A DNA stretch of 64,000 nucleotides from Acidobacteriota bacterium. GTDB taxonomy: Bacteria; Acidobacteriota; Blastocatellia; Pyrinomonadales; Pyrinomonadaceae. The notes under the pieces were generated by a model that worked only from the letters and a program-made list of their open reading frames with translations, was not told the DNA's origin and ran no database searches. This document shows positions 34,424-43,955 of this stretch, one piece after another (position 1 is the stretch's first letter; every line of letters begins with the position of its first letter). Made by a program: the position numbers and the translations under genes. The DNA is taken from NCBI GenBank assembly GCA_025463135.1, contig JAOAPY010000022.1, positions 1 through 64,000 on the forward strand, written 5' to 3'.

Positions 34424-36046
34424 ATGAAAACTCGGAAAACTATTACGATATCAACGCTGGTTGGCCTGTTGTTGGCGCTCTTCCCGATCGGCGGCCGCAC
34501 TCAACATCTTTACAACAAGGAGCGTGACGAACAGGCGCAGAAGGCCTTGCCCCTGGCAGAGGCTCTCAAAAGCGGTCAGCTGTTTGACACCCAACTCAAG
34601 AACCTGGCTTCGCTCTCAAAGAGAGACTTTGAAACCGAGTTTCTGGTGACCAAGTTTCAAATCAATGCCTTCTCTCTCGATCTACTGACGTGGGAGAAAG
34701 CTAATACTTATGTCTGTCTCAATCGGACCCTGAACTCTGCTTCGGACGCTTTACCCAAACCCAAGGAGATCGACGCGAGTCTTAAAGAGTTGAAGGCCAG
34801 TATTGCGGATGCCAAGACAGCCCTTGATGCTTTCAAGGCTTCGGTCAAAAAAAAGGAAGATAAAAAGGATCCGGAAGCAGAAAATGAGGATAACGGGCCA
34901 ATCCTCGCCTCGCTTCTTAGCCGCCTGGGCGATATGGAGTCGGTGCAAAAGCTAGCAGAGGGCCTCGGTAATCAGAAGCTTATAACGCCAAAGACTTTGG
35001 CGGCTCTTGACGAAGTGAAACAGATCGCCGGTACGTTGAAGACGGTCTATGATGCCTATACGGCCAAAGTCGATGCGTTTAATGAATTGGGCGGCCAGCT
35101 TGCAGACTTGCGAATAGTCCTGAAGAAGGTAGCCATAGAAAGTTTGCAGGTTGACGAACAGCACTGGAAGAACGTTGCCGCCATTCGGGCGCGCCGGGAG
35201 GTTGATCGGGCGGACGTGCTCAGTCTGATCAACGAGTACATGGGCATAATGAAGCGATTGAGGTTAGTGGATTTCGGAGCAGGAGATCCTCTAAACCGAA
35301 CTTTCTGTACTGCTTCGAACAATGCCGTGGTCCTGGATGATGGCATTGATATTCGTCCGCGCCAACTGATAAGCGAGCATATTAGAGATCTGATCGCGCG
35401 TGCCGCAGCTTTGGACAAGGATAATCGGGAGATTCTCCGTGAGGCGAGAGTTGCAATTGCAAAGATGAAACGTTCGCCGGCTTCATCGGATTTTTCCGCT
35501 ATCGCTGGACCCACAGTCCTTGCCCTGCGCAGCGGCTTAGCGCATATCGACGAGGACAACATCATTCATCAGTATGAACTGGATATTCGCAACGGCGACC
35601 TCGACAAGATCGGAAGTAATAGAAAGGTTGATCGGACAAAGCTGGGGCTGTCTGATGATTTGAACGCGCTGGACTCGGCTTCCCACGGTATGTCAGCCAA
35701 GAAGCTCGAGGACGAACTACGGTTAATTGTCATTCATCGGCAACGAGACATGATTCGTACACGAGATATGGTTGCGGATGTTCCCCGCGCCCTCTACACA
35801 CTCGCCGCCCTGATTGCCCGCGGCGATACTCCTGATAAATTGGCCGAGTTGAGATTGGCTCAGGAGCTGCACGGGTACTCCATAAGAAAGAGTGCGGTTC
35901 GCGCGCGAGCTTATGAGTTGACTGTAAGCACCGGAGCTCAGCGTTTGGCTCTATTCCATAAGGGTGGAATCAAGCCGACGGATGTTGCCGAACTGGTTTT
36001 TGCCGCATCCAATGTGGCCCTCACACCGGCTATCCTGGCGAGATAA
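34424..36046 (+). CDS. Secreted coiled-coil protein, unknown function
   Basis: A 540-residue protein with a signal peptide (residues about 7-26, LVGLLLALFPIGGRT). The mature part is nearly all helical: KEIDASLKELKASIADAKTA near 110-130, a Lys/Asp/Glu run (KKKEDKKDPEAENED) and more heptad-like stretches to about 270. The C-terminal half holds RHRQRDMIRTRDMVADVPRA-like basic helices (IVIHRQRDMIRTRDMV). I do not recognise it. GAGGATGG precedes the ATG. It is followed by a lipoprotein gene 10 bases later, so the two are almost certainly co-translated and may form an envelope complex. Confidence 0.65.
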   Translation: MKTRKTITISTLVGLLLALFPIGGRTQHLYNKERDEQAQKALPLAEALKSGQLFDTQLKNLASLSKRDFETEFLVTKFQINAFSLDLLTWEKANTYVCLNRTLNSASDALPKPKEIDASLKELKASIADAKTALDAFKASVKKKEDKKDPEAENEDNGPILASLLSRLGDMESVQKLAEGLGNQKLITPKTLAALDEVKQIAGTLKTVYDAYTAKVDAFNELGGQLADLRIVLKKVAIESLQVDEQHWKNVAAIRARREVDRADVLSLINEYMGIMKRLRLVDFGAGDPLNRTFCTASNNAVVLDDGIDIRPRQLISEHIRDLIARAAALDKDNREILREARVAIAKMKRSPASSDFSAIAGPTVLALRSGLAHIDEDNIIHQYELDIRNGDLDKIGSNRKVDRTKLGLSDDLNALDSASHGMSAKKLEDELRLIVIHRQRDMIRTRDMVADVPRALYTLAALIARGDTPDKLAELRLAQELHGYSIRKSAVRARAYELTVSTGAQRLALFHKGGIKPTDVAELVFAASNVALTPAILAR

Positions 36047-36056
36047 AGGAGACGAT

Positions 36057-36803
36057 ATGAAGAAGACTTTGTTGCTGATATCGATTTTGAGCTTGTGCCT
36101 GTTGAACGGCTGCGATGACAAGAACGCACGTGACTATGCGAACGAGCTGGTAGGGGTTTTAAAGAGCTATCAAACTGAAGTTAACAAGAAAATTGCTGAC
36201 GAGCAGAAGTCCTATAAGGACCTGGCTGGTACCTATGCATATGCAAAACAGGTTGACCTTCTTAGCAACCTTAGAACCGAGCGACTTAGACTCGCTGATG
36301 CGCTGGCGGACAAACTTCAACAGGAAGATAGCAAGGTCACTCCTTCCGATATTCATAAACTGGTAGCGGACTATGCACAAGCGGACTTCGCTGCTACCCG
36401 GCAACTGTTTGAGCAGGAATCTGACGGTCAGGCTGAATATCTCGCCTCTCTCGAGGCGTTGGAACTGCAATCAAAGAACCTCACAGCACTAAGTAAGGCA
36501 TTACAGGAACTTGGCAAGCCCAAAAGTAACATCAAGCAACTTAAAGAGCTGGGCGAGGCGGCCAAAGAGTTCAAAAAGAAGTTCGACGAATTGGAATGCG
36601 GAGGAATTGCCGAGCAAATCGGGTGTTTGAAAGTTCGACAAAAAGTGATCGCCGAAAGCACAAGTCTTTCAGATGAACAAAAGAAAGATGGCTTGGCAAA
36701 GATTAAAGCTGAAATCGATGGTCTGATTGAGCTGGGTACGGCGCAGAAATGTGACGTGAGCAAACTCAATAGCACCGAATGCCCCGACAAGAAAGGACAA
36801 TGA
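36057..36803 (+). CDS. Coiled-coil lipoprotein, unknown function
   Basis: A 248-residue lipoprotein: signal helix LLLISILSLCLLNGC with the lipobox Cys at residue 17. The mature part is helical (NELVGVLKSYQTEVNKKIAD; QLKELGEAAKEFKKKFDEL) with four more Cys near residues 180-230. The start at 36057 is fixed by AAAGGAGACGAT and the signal peptide; the longer frame from 35964 overlaps the gene before it. It overlaps the next gene by four bases (ATGA). The family is not recognised; it belongs with the neighbours on both sides. Confidence 0.7.
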   Translation: MKKTLLLISILSLCLLNGCDDKNARDYANELVGVLKSYQTEVNKKIADEQKSYKDLAGTYAYAKQVDLLSNLRTERLRLADALADKLQQEDSKVTPSDIHKLVADYAQADFAATRQLFEQESDGQAEYLASLEALELQSKNLTALSKALQELGKPKSNIKQLKELGEAAKEFKKKFDELECGGIAEQIGCLKVRQKVIAESTSLSDEQKKDGLAKIKAEIDGLIELGTAQKCDVSKLNSTECPDKKGQ

Positions 36804-37189
36804 AAGAAATGCCAATAGATATTACCCGGCTGCAAGCCGAAAACCAAAAATCACTGGAGGCGTTAGACAATTCGATTGCTCGCCTAAACGACCTTATGGA
36901 TGATGGTCTCCCATTGTCGGAAGCCATTGCCGTCAACGCCCAGCTAAGCCGCGCTCAGGGGGACAAAATACATTTGCAATTGGTCAGAGCTCATCTCGGC
37001 GCCGCTGGCACAATTGTCGGTGAAATGGACCCAGCCGTCGTCGCTCGGCTGGACATTTTAGCCGCAAGATTGGACCAGGCAATTCAGAATGATTTCCTCG
37101 TCAGCGCGGGTTTTGACCTTATCAAAGTAACGCTGAGTGCTGCAGAGGAGTTGTCTGACCTTACCTCAGCGCATACCACACAAGGTTGA
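36800..37189 (+). CDS. Small helical protein, unknown function
   Basis: A 129-residue soluble helical protein (DITRLQAENQKSLEALDNSI, then LAARLDQAIQNDFLV). It starts with ATG in the ATGA overlap with the lipoprotein's stop, after GAAAGGAC, so translation is coupled. No signal peptide or membrane helix is present. It ends the five-gene run from the GMC oxidase. It resembles an adaptor or chaperone in composition only; no function is assigned. Confidence 0.65.
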   Translation: MKEMPIDITRLQAENQKSLEALDNSIARLNDLMDDGLPLSEAIAVNAQLSRAQGDKIHLQLVRAHLGAAGTIVGEMDPAVVARLDILAARLDQAIQNDFLVSAGFDLIKVTLSAAEELSDLTSAHTTQG

Positions 37190-37453
37190 GGACCGGTGGT
37201 TGTCACTGTCGCCGAATTAGATCGTAATTGAGGACTGCGGACAGCTTCCTGGTCCCTCATCACACCTTCGCGATATCCGAGCCGGCTGTCGAGGGAGTTT
37301 CAGACTTCAATCTGGCCGTGTCACGCAAACTGAAGTTGATGAATACCTGCTTCATCTCGCCTCGGCCGCCCCAGGCGCAGTGACTGAAAAAATGGGCATT
37401 CCCTGGGGCTTGCCTCGAAGCTCCGCGATGCTATCGACGTCATACGTCGATGG

Positions 37454-38734
37454 TCACAGAATCGCGGTCTCTTCAAGTAATCGACCCTGGGCAAAGCGCT
37501 CGACGCTGAGTTGTGAGGCATCGATCAGGTCAGAGTGGCCGCGCAGAATCAGGTCGGCGGCGACGCGACCGGAAGCGGGTGAGTGCATCACGCCGTGGCC
37601 GCTGAAGCCGTTGACGAAATACAAACCTTCGACGTTTGGAGCCGAGCCGATGATGGCGTGATGGTCGGGAGTCATTTCGTACAACCCGGCCCAGGCACGG
37701 CGTGGATTTACTTCGGCGTCGACCAGGCAGGGAACTCGATCTGCCGCGCGCGTAAGAATCTTTTCGATAAATGAATTGTCAAAGTCCGTCTTGAAGCCGG
37801 CCGTTTCCTCCGGGTCGTTCCAAGCCAGCAGGATTCCTTTGCCTTCCCGTCGAAAGTGAAAACCCGTAGACATATCGATCACCATGGGAAATCGTTTGGG
37901 CAAGCCGTCGAACGGTTCAGTGGGTACCAACTGACGACGCAGAGGTTCGACCGGCAGCTCGGCTCCGGCGAGGCGCGCGATGTTTGCGGCCCAGGGGCCG
38001 GCTGCGTTGACGACCACTCGCGTGGACACCGGGCCGCGGCTGGTCCTCACACCAGTAATCCGAGCACAAGACAATATTGGAGCAGGGCTGGGTTCATCGA
38101 AGGAGGGCACAACTGCCCTCGCTAAACGAACGGGTCGGGAAACGGGGTGCGAATGGGGTTGGAAAGCGGGTTCGGGCGCAGGTCGGCCTTCAACTTCAAT
38201 GCCCGTCACTTCTGTATCGAGCCAAAGGCGCACGCCGCGTTCGCGCGCTTTCAGCATGAATCCCATCATCACGCTGTGGGGATCGACAAACCCATCCGTC
38301 GCACAATAAGTGCCGCCGATAATGTCATCCACTCGCAGTTGCGGCAGCATCTCGACGATGTCTGCGCGACTGATCAGCTCCACGTTTTTTACACCGAGCG
38401 CTATTTGCTTCTCACGATTTATCTTTAGATATTCAAGGTGCCGTTCGCTGGTGGCGCAAAACAGATAACCGTGCGCGCGATAGTCCGCCGGGTGGCCCAC
38501 GACTTCGTCAAAATGTGAAAAGAAATCTATGGAGTAATGCGACATCTGGATGTTGACCGGCGTGGCAAACTGCACCCGCACGCCGCCCATACTCTTCCCG
38601 GTCGAGCCTTTGCCCTGGTGCGCCTCGCGTTCCAGCACCAGCACATTCGTACAGCCCTGCTCAGCCAGATGGTAGGCCACGCTCGAGCCCACGATGCCGC
38701 TGCCGATGATGACGACGTCTGCTGTTTCAGTCAT
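37454..38734 (-). CDS. FAD-dependent oxidoreductase, sarcosine/D-amino-acid oxidase-like
   Basis: A 426-residue flavoprotein of the DAO family. The FAD site is [21 protein letters not shown] (shown in part: GSGIVGSS), then [19 protein letters not shown] and the C-terminal [17 protein letters not shown] and [19 protein letters not shown] that mark the sarcosine-oxidase beta/dimethylglycine branch. Residues about 180-224 are an unusual Pro-rich insert ([13 protein letters not shown] to [11 protein letters not shown]) that breaks the FAD domain. The start at 38734 fits the family; an ATG 69 bases upstream would add an unrelated tail. It stands alone on the minus strand. The substrate is unknown. 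Confidence 0.85.
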   Translation of the reverse strand: MTETADVVIIGSGIVGSSVAYHLAEQGCTNVLVLEREAHQGKGSTGKSMGGVRVQFATPVNIQMSHYSIDFFSHFDEVVGHPADYRAHGYLFCATSERHLEYLKINREKQIALGVKNVELISRADIVEMLPQLRVDDIIGGTYCATDGFVDPHSVMMGFMLKARERGVRLWLDTEVTGIEVEGRPAPEPAFQPHSHPVSRPVRLARAVVPSFDEPSPAPILSCARITGVRTSRGPVSTRVVVNAAGPWAANIARLAGAELPVEPLRRQLVPTEPFDGLPKRFPMVIDMSTGFHFRREGKGILLAWNDPEETAGFKTDFDNSFIEKILTRAADRVPCLVDAEVNPRRAWAGLYEMTPDHHAIIGSAPNVEGLYFVNGFSGHGVMHSPASGRVAADLILRGHSDLIDASQLSVERFAQGRLLEETAIL

Positions 38735-39031
38735 GGTATGGCGAATCCGCAGATTACTCAGATTACGCTGATTAGGCAAAGCAAAATGGGGTGAGTTAGT
38801 CACCAGACGAACCAGCTTGCGTTACAAAGAGGATGACTCTGGGTAGTGGTGCAGGTTGATTTAGTAAGACGCATTTTCCATGGTGGGCCATCGTATAGCT
38901 ATTGCATTTTCACTTTCCATCAAACTGAAACAGTACCTGACTCTGCGCCTCTCTTGCCCTGATGCAGGTTCATTGATAGCCTTGGGCGCCATGTTCTTGT
39001 TCATCTCTATCCGCCAAAACCTGAATGCCTT

Positions 39032-39424
39032 ATGAGCGAGAAAAAAGATTTCGCCGCTACGTTTCAGAACTTGAAAGCCATCCTCGAGCCTTACGCGCCG
39101 AAGATGATTGTGGTCCACGACACCGACGGAAATTACTATCTCGATACGACCTATGTGATGAAGAACAAGCATAGAATGTTTTTCGGCGCGGTGCGTATGG
39201 GTAAAGCGTATGTTAGTTTTCACCTGATGCCGGTCTATTGTTGTCCGGACTTACTCAGCACCATCTCGCCGGAATTGAACAAACACATGCAGGGCAAGTC
39301 ATGCTTCAACTTTAAGTCTGTCGACGAAAAATTGTTCAGAGAATTGACCGCGTTGACCAAAGCAGGATGTGCGCGATTTAGCGGAAAGAAGCTGGCCGAG
39401 TTCATGAAGAGCATAGAGCGATGA
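39032..39424 (+). CDS. Conserved-looking small protein of unknown function
   Basis: A 130-residue soluble protein (FAATFQNLKAILEPYAPKM, a VHDTDGNYYLDTTY hairpin, MFFGAVRMGKAYVSFHLMPV and HMQGKSCFNFKSVDE). The layout recalls DUF1801-type (YdhG-like) small domains, but I cannot confirm that. Its stop overlaps the next gene's ATG by four bases (ATGA), so the two are translationally coupled. Confidence 0.65.
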   Translation: MSEKKDFAATFQNLKAILEPYAPKMIVVHDTDGNYYLDTTYVMKNKHRMFFGAVRMGKAYVSFHLMPVYCCPDLLSTISPELNKHMQGKSCFNFKSVDEKLFRELTALTKAGCARFSGKKLAEFMKSIER

Positions 39425-40578
39425 CTTTCGATTGTCCCAAATGTGGCGCGCCGGTGAGTTTCGACAGCGTCAATGATCCGCAGGGAGTCGCAACGACTGT
39501 TCGTTGTGGTTACTGTAATAGTTCATTGATGGTTCCCGATGCCTTGCGTGGGCGACCGGCGCGGATTGTCTCGCAAGTGCAGATCCATCCGGGTGCTCCT
39601 CCGGGCAAAGCCGGTTCGTTTAAGTGGCTCTGGCTTTTCTTGTTGATACCGCTGTTCGGCATTCTGATTGGCGTGCTCGCAATGGTCGGAGCGCTCACCT
39701 CTGTCAGACGGATCGGAAGCAAATCGCCGGTAACTGCGCCGGGTACTCGGCCAGGCGCGCTTGGTGGTGGAAAGACGGTCAACGGATTCGCCATCGAGAT
39801 GCTGAGGTTTGGCAGTGAAGGGATTGGCCCGGGCATGTTCAAGGACGCGCGCAGCATCGCGGTCGACGGCGCCGGTCATATCTATGTCGGCGAGTATACG
39901 GGCGGCCGTGTCCAGGTTTTCGATGCTGGCGGGCAGTTTCTGACGCAATGGACCGTCGATCCCAAAATGCCTTTGCGCGGGCTCGCTGCTGATCGTAAGG
40001 GGACGGTCTATGTCGCGCAAAGCGGAGTCATTTCTCGTTTTGAGGGTCAGACCGGCAAGGCAATTGGTGCGCTGCCCTACGCCGCGGGATGGGGATTTGA
40101 TGATGTAGTTGCGACTGCTGACGGCGGCTTAGTCGCTGCGTGGTATAAGAACCGCGATGACATTGTGCGATTCAGCCCCGACGGGCAGGTGACACGCAGC
40201 ATGCGCGCCGCGATCAGTTCGGTGAGTGGCGATTCTGAATTGAATACACGGGTGGCCGCCGATGGATTGGGAAATATATATGCGTTGGGCAGCTTCAATA
40301 ACGCCGTCTTCAAGTTCAATGCGGACGGAAAATTTCTAAATCGCTTTGGCAGTGCCGGTGATCAAGCAGGGCAGTTTCGGGCTCCGCAAGCGATTGCCGT
40401 CGATGGCAAGGGACGCGTTTTCGTCAGCGATATCAAAGGAATCCAGGTCTTTGATGCGGACGGTCGCTATCTGCAAGTCTTCAAGGCGGATGGGATAGCT
40501 TCAGGCATGGTCTTCAATGATAAGAACGAACTGCTGATTGCCGGGCGCAATCACGTGATCAAGTTTGCGCTGAATTGA
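39421..40578 (+). CDS. Zinc-ribbon, membrane-anchored NHL beta-propeller protein
   Basis: A 385-residue protein in three parts. Residues 1-45 form a zinc ribbon with CPKCGAP and CGYCNSS. A membrane helix lies about 70-95 (WLWLFLLIPLFGILIGVL). From about 125 to the end are NHL-type repeats, such as GPGMFKDARSIAVDGAGHIYV, FDAGGQFL, GQFRAPQAIAVDGKGRVFV. NHL propellers bind proteins or RNA; here it likely faces the periplasm while the zinc ribbon stays inside. It is coupled to the small gene upstream by an ATGA overlap. Confidence 0.82.
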   Translation: MTFDCPKCGAPVSFDSVNDPQGVATTVRCGYCNSSLMVPDALRGRPARIVSQVQIHPGAPPGKAGSFKWLWLFLLIPLFGILIGVLAMVGALTSVRRIGSKSPVTAPGTRPGALGGGKTVNGFAIEMLRFGSEGIGPGMFKDARSIAVDGAGHIYVGEYTGGRVQVFDAGGQFLTQWTVDPKMPLRGLAADRKGTVYVAQSGVISRFEGQTGKAIGALPYAAGWGFDDVVATADGGLVAAWYKNRDDIVRFSPDGQVTRSMRAAISSVSGDSELNTRVAADGLGNIYALGSFNNAVFKFNADGKFLNRFGSAGDQAGQFRAPQAIAVDGKGRVFVSDIKGIQVFDADGRYLQVFKADGIASGMVFNDKNELLIAGRNHVIKFALN

Positions 40579-40655
40579 TTAGGGTCTCTGATCAGGAGAC
40601 TTCAATTCTGCGAGTGTTAGCGCGAACACAGACCGGAAGTCTGTGCTACTTCTTA

Positions 40656-41069
40656 GTGTGGTCGAACCAGACGAAACTCTTTCATTTGATTCTTGGGCTG
40701 CTATTGGTCCTGGTGTTTCTGCTCACCGGTCAATACATGCACGTCTATATGCACCACATGGTCGGCGTGCCGGATGCTCCCAGGTTGCTCTATCGCACCA
40801 GACACATTTTTATTCTGTTGGCAGGATTGCTGAACCTGGGTCTCGGCGCGTATCTGATCTACCGGCCTGGCGGCTGGCAGAGACTGCTGCAATGGTTGGG
40901 TTCAAGTTTGATTGTGGTGGCCTCGATATTGTTTGTGATTGCTTTCTTTTATGACTCAACGCGCGCGGATCTGAAGACGCCGTGGACCCATCGGGCCGTG
41001 ATCGCCATCGCCATTGGCACGCTGATTCATCTAATAAGCGCGTTCGGAAGAAAAGAGTCGACTGATTGA
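40656..41069 (+). CDS. Small membrane protein, unknown function
   Basis: About 137 residues with four membrane helices (near 8-27, 45-65, 76-95 and 110-128) and His residues in the first outer loop (YMHVYMHHMVG). The likely start is GTG at 40656. A TTG at 40575 would translate a dispersed repeat (CAGACCGGAAGTCTG, around 40628) that also occurs before prs. No ribosome-binding site decides it. The family is not recognised. Confidence 0.6.
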   Translation: MWSNQTKLFHLILGLLLVLVFLLTGQYMHVYMHHMVGVPDAPRLLYRTRHIFILLAGLLNLGLGAYLIYRPGGWQRLLQWLGSSLIVVASILFVIAFFYDSTRADLKTPWTHRAVIAIAIGTLIHLISAFGRKESTD

Positions 41070-41082
41070 GTTGCGATTGGTT

Positions 41083-41122
41083 AACCCGCGCAGCGGGTGC
41101 TTTCGCCCGCTGCGCGGGCTAA
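41083..41122. repeat. GC-rich hairpin, possible terminator
   Basis: CCCGCGCAGCGGG, eight bases, then CCCGCTGCGCGGG: a 13-bp perfect stem, 14 bases after the membrane-protein stop. It is the most GC-rich hairpin in the window and probably ends the 39032-41069 transcript, though there is no T-run. Confidence 0.75.
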
Positions 41123-41197
41123 GGCAAAGTGCACTCCAAGTTGAACATTCTTGCGATCGGCCTTTCCAACTTTTGCAATCAGCACTCAGTACAAAGC

Positions 41198-42121
41198 ATG
41201 AAAAAAATCATAACCGCCAGTCTATCGCTGTTGCTCGGTTTTCTTATTTGTTTCCTACCGAGTCCTGCTCGATCCCGTCACTCCGATACCCTTCGAACTG
41301 AAGTGATCCTGCTGGGAACGGGGACTCCTTATCCGGATCCCAAAGCCGCCGGACCAGCTACGGCAGTCATAGTCGGCAAGCGCGTTTTCCTGTTCGATGC
41401 CGGGGTGGGTGTGATGCGGCAGATGAACGCTGCCGGTCTGCCAATCAGTGGACCTGAGGCTGCCTTTATCACTCACCTGCACAGCGATCACACGCTCGGC
41501 TATCCCGATTTGATCCTGACCTCATGGATCATGCGGCGCACTGCGCCCTTTCCGGTCTACGGCCCACACGGGTTGCGACGCATGACGCGGTTGTTGTTAG
41601 CAGCCTATTCCGAAGACATTCATGTACGCACGTATGGTCTGGAACGTGAGGTGGCCGGGGGCTATCGAGTTAATCTTCACGAGATCAAAAGCGGTGTTGT
41701 GTACGAGCACGACGGCGTGCGTGTGACGGCTATTCCGGTTCCACACGGAAGTTGGAAAGAAGCGTACGCTTACCGCATCGACACACCTGATCGGTCGATC
41801 CTGGTGTCGGGCGATACCAGCCCCAGCGAAGCGTTAGTTCGTGGGGCACTCGGTGTGGACGTGTTGGTTCATGAAGTCTACTCGCCACTTCACTTGGCAA
41901 CGGAAAATCGGCCCGGCGGAAAATATTGGCCGCAGTACATGCGCGAATTTCACACGTCGGATGTTGAGCTCGGCGCTCTCGCGGCGCGTATCAAACCCAA
42001 ACTGCTGGTGATGACGCATGTCATTCGTATGGGATCTACCAATGAAGATCTGGTTGCGGGCGTACGCAAAGGTGGGTTCAGCGGGGACGTTGTGGTGGGA
42101 AAAGATCTGGGACGGTATTGA
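41198..42121 (+). CDS. Exported metallo-beta-lactamase-fold hydrolase
   Basis: A 307-residue MBL-fold enzyme with a signal peptide (residues about 3-26). LLGTGTPYPDPKAAGPATAV, the metal site THLHSDHTLGYPDL, GDTSPSEAL (metal Asp) and the late His in VMTHVI place it with RNase Z/AtsA-like MBL proteins. Export to the periplasm makes RNase Z function unlikely; an ester or phosphodiester substrate fits better. An ATG 69 bases upstream (41129) would hide the signal peptide inside the protein; I prefer 41198. Confidence 0.85.
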   Translation: MKKIITASLSLLLGFLICFLPSPARSRHSDTLRTEVILLGTGTPYPDPKAAGPATAVIVGKRVFLFDAGVGVMRQMNAAGLPISGPEAAFITHLHSDHTLGYPDLILTSWIMRRTAPFPVYGPHGLRRMTRLLLAAYSEDIHVRTYGLEREVAGGYRVNLHEIKSGVVYEHDGVRVTAIPVPHGSWKEAYAYRIDTPDRSILVSGDTSPSEALVRGALGVDVLVHEVYSPLHLATENRPGGKYWPQYMREFHTSDVELGALAARIKPKLLVMTHVIRMGSTNEDLVAGVRKGGFSGDVVVGKDLGRY

Positions 42122-42273
42122 GATGAATGATTTCATGAGGCGCTGATTAGATTCAATTGCCATAGCGAAGCGGGCGAAACCCTTTATGCTGTCGCCCGCT
42201 CCGCGGTCTGAAGTCTATGCTACCCTCGGGCTGATCTATCCATCGAGGTTTGTAATCATTTCTCTGAAGACCA

Positions 42274-43710
42274 ATGAATCATACCAAGGATTCTGCCCTG
42301 GCCGCCGGCCGTAGTCTCTACCTGATCGGTGCTTTAACCGCCAGTGTTTATTCACTCGCGCTCGTCTTCTATTTCAAGGGTCCGCAATCGCATTCACGCA
42401 CAGGTCGAGAGCTCTTTGCCTGGTTCCTGGCGCCCGCCTGCCTTTTTCTTTTTTGGAAAGGCTACAGGGTCGTAGCCGAGACCGGCGAGTTGCCAATCCG
42501 TATCGTAGTGGGCTTCGGAATACTTTTTTGTCTGTTGGCGTTTTTCATCTTTCCGTTTCATTCCACCGACGTCTTTGGCTACATCAATCGCGGCTGGCAA
42601 CAGGTTCATTACCACCAGAATCCATACGTTTATTTCACCGCCGACATTCCGGGTTGGCAACAGGATCCAATGCTGCGGGACCATTGGATCTACAACCCGA
42701 ATCCGTATGGATTTCTCTTCACGCTGTTGGCCCGACTGCTCGCCTGGATGGGGAGAGGCAATTGGTGGCTTACGCTTTTTTTGTTCAAGGGCGTGAATGT
42801 GTTGGCGTATGGGGCCACGTCATGGCTGGTTTGGTCGGGCGCCAAACGTCTGGGCCATTCCAAACCCTTAACCGATCTATATCTTTTCATGTGGAACCCG
42901 CTGATTCTGCTGCACCACATTGCTAACGGTCACAACGATATTCTTACCGGCTACTTTGTAGCGTTGGCGATGTATCTGGCAGTCGCGGGTGCGGGCTTTT
43001 GGATCATTCCGGTTTTGGTGCTGGCCACTCTGCTCAAGTACGGCCCTGCAATTCTGATCCCGCTGGCGTTAATTTTTGTGATCAAAAATTATGGTTGGAA
43101 GACTGCGATTCTCAGTTGTCTTTTGGGAGGCGTCATCGCCATCGCCGTCGGCGCTCCGTACCTGGTCGACTGGCACCAGATTCGACTTGACGACATCAAG
43201 GGCAACGCGACCTTGATTGACAATTCGCTGCACTCCTTTCTGATCCATATCTTTGAGAACCTTGCGCGTCTGCTGCCTCCGCTCACGGCCTGGCATGGAT
43301 TGGTCGATGGGCTGATCAAAAATTCTCTGCGGTTGGGCCTGGTAATTTTTCTGCTGGTCCAGCTGGTGACCATCCCAAAGAATTTCACCCCGCAGATATT
43401 TCTAAAGAAATCGCTGCTAATAATGTTTGTGTTGATTTGTCTGGCCAGCTCAAAGTTCAACGCCTGGTACATGGGCATGCTGTTGCCGTTGGCGCTGTTG
43501 CTGGATGCAAAGTACTGGCTGCGACGAGTAGTGGTCCTCATAACGGGCGCAGAGTTATTTTCCCTCACCTTCTTTAAGCAGGCATACATTCTGAATTTCT
43601 TTGCCATGATCCTGTTGCCGAGTTGGATTGTTTTCAGGCAGGTAAAAAAAGAACGCAACACCGACAAAGGGAAACGAGTCAGGGGACGCTCGGATTTAAC
43701 ACCAGTTTAA
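42274..43710 (+). CDS. Polytopic membrane glycosyltransferase-like protein (GT87/MptB-like)
   Basis: A 478-residue protein with about eleven or twelve membrane helices. After the third helix comes FHSTDVFGYINRGWQQVHYHQN, with the Asp and two His where GT-C mannosyltransferases keep their catalytic Asp, then NPYVYF and YNPNPYGFLFTLL. It is similar in layout to polyprenyl-phosphate-mannose-dependent alpha-mannosyltransferases. The C-terminus is a basic tail. The acceptor is unknown. It stands alone, ahead of the accessory cluster 43956-50326. Confidence 0.78.
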   Translation: MNHTKDSALAAGRSLYLIGALTASVYSLALVFYFKGPQSHSRTGRELFAWFLAPACLFLFWKGYRVVAETGELPIRIVVGFGILFCLLAFFIFPFHSTDVFGYINRGWQQVHYHQNPYVYFTADIPGWQQDPMLRDHWIYNPNPYGFLFTLLARLLAWMGRGNWWLTLFLFKGVNVLAYGATSWLVWSGAKRLGHSKPLTDLYLFMWNPLILLHHIANGHNDILTGYFVALAMYLAVAGAGFWIIPVLVLATLLKYGPAILIPLALIFVIKNYGWKTAILSCLLGGVIAIAVGAPYLVDWHQIRLDDIKGNATLIDNSLHSFLIHIFENLARLLPPLTAWHGLVDGLIKNSLRLGLVIFLLVQLVTIPKNFTPQIFLKKSLLIMFVLICLASSKFNAWYMGMLLPLALLLDAKYWLRRVVVLITGAELFSLTFFKQAYILNFFAMILLPSWIVFRQVKKERNTDKGKRVRGRSDLTPV

Positions 43711-43712
43711 AA

Positions 43713-43790
43713 AGGGCACTGGTGCCCTGGGTGCGGCAGGCGGACAAGTCTTTCAAACGAACGGTTGATAAGAACTCTCTAAACGAACGC
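43713..43790. repeat. Dispersed repeat, GGGCACTTGTGCCC family, copy 2
   Basis: GGGCACTGGTGCCC, then GCGGACAAGTC, then CTCTAAACGAACG. The same order of words occurs at 15854-15899 and 62836-62883. It lies directly after the glycosyltransferase gene. Confidence 0.7.
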
Positions 43791-43845
43791 TCGATAGAAA
43801 TAGAAAAGGATCATGAATCATCCCGGACAGTGTCACGGATCGTTA

Positions 43846-43873
43846 TTGACTTGTCTCGGCTTCATGCTATAGA
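43846..43873 (+). promoter_or_regulatory. Sigma-70-like promoter
   Basis: TTGACT (43846-43851), a 16-base spacer, then TATAGA (43868-43873), about 80 bases before the membrane-protein start at 43956. It is the best promoter candidate for the accessory cluster. Confidence 0.55.
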
Positions 43874-43955
43874 AAGCGTCATCGAGAGAAGTTGATTGCT
43901 CAGTTCCACAGCCCAATGTTTCACCGGGCAACAAAGAAATCGGATGGGAGAGCGT

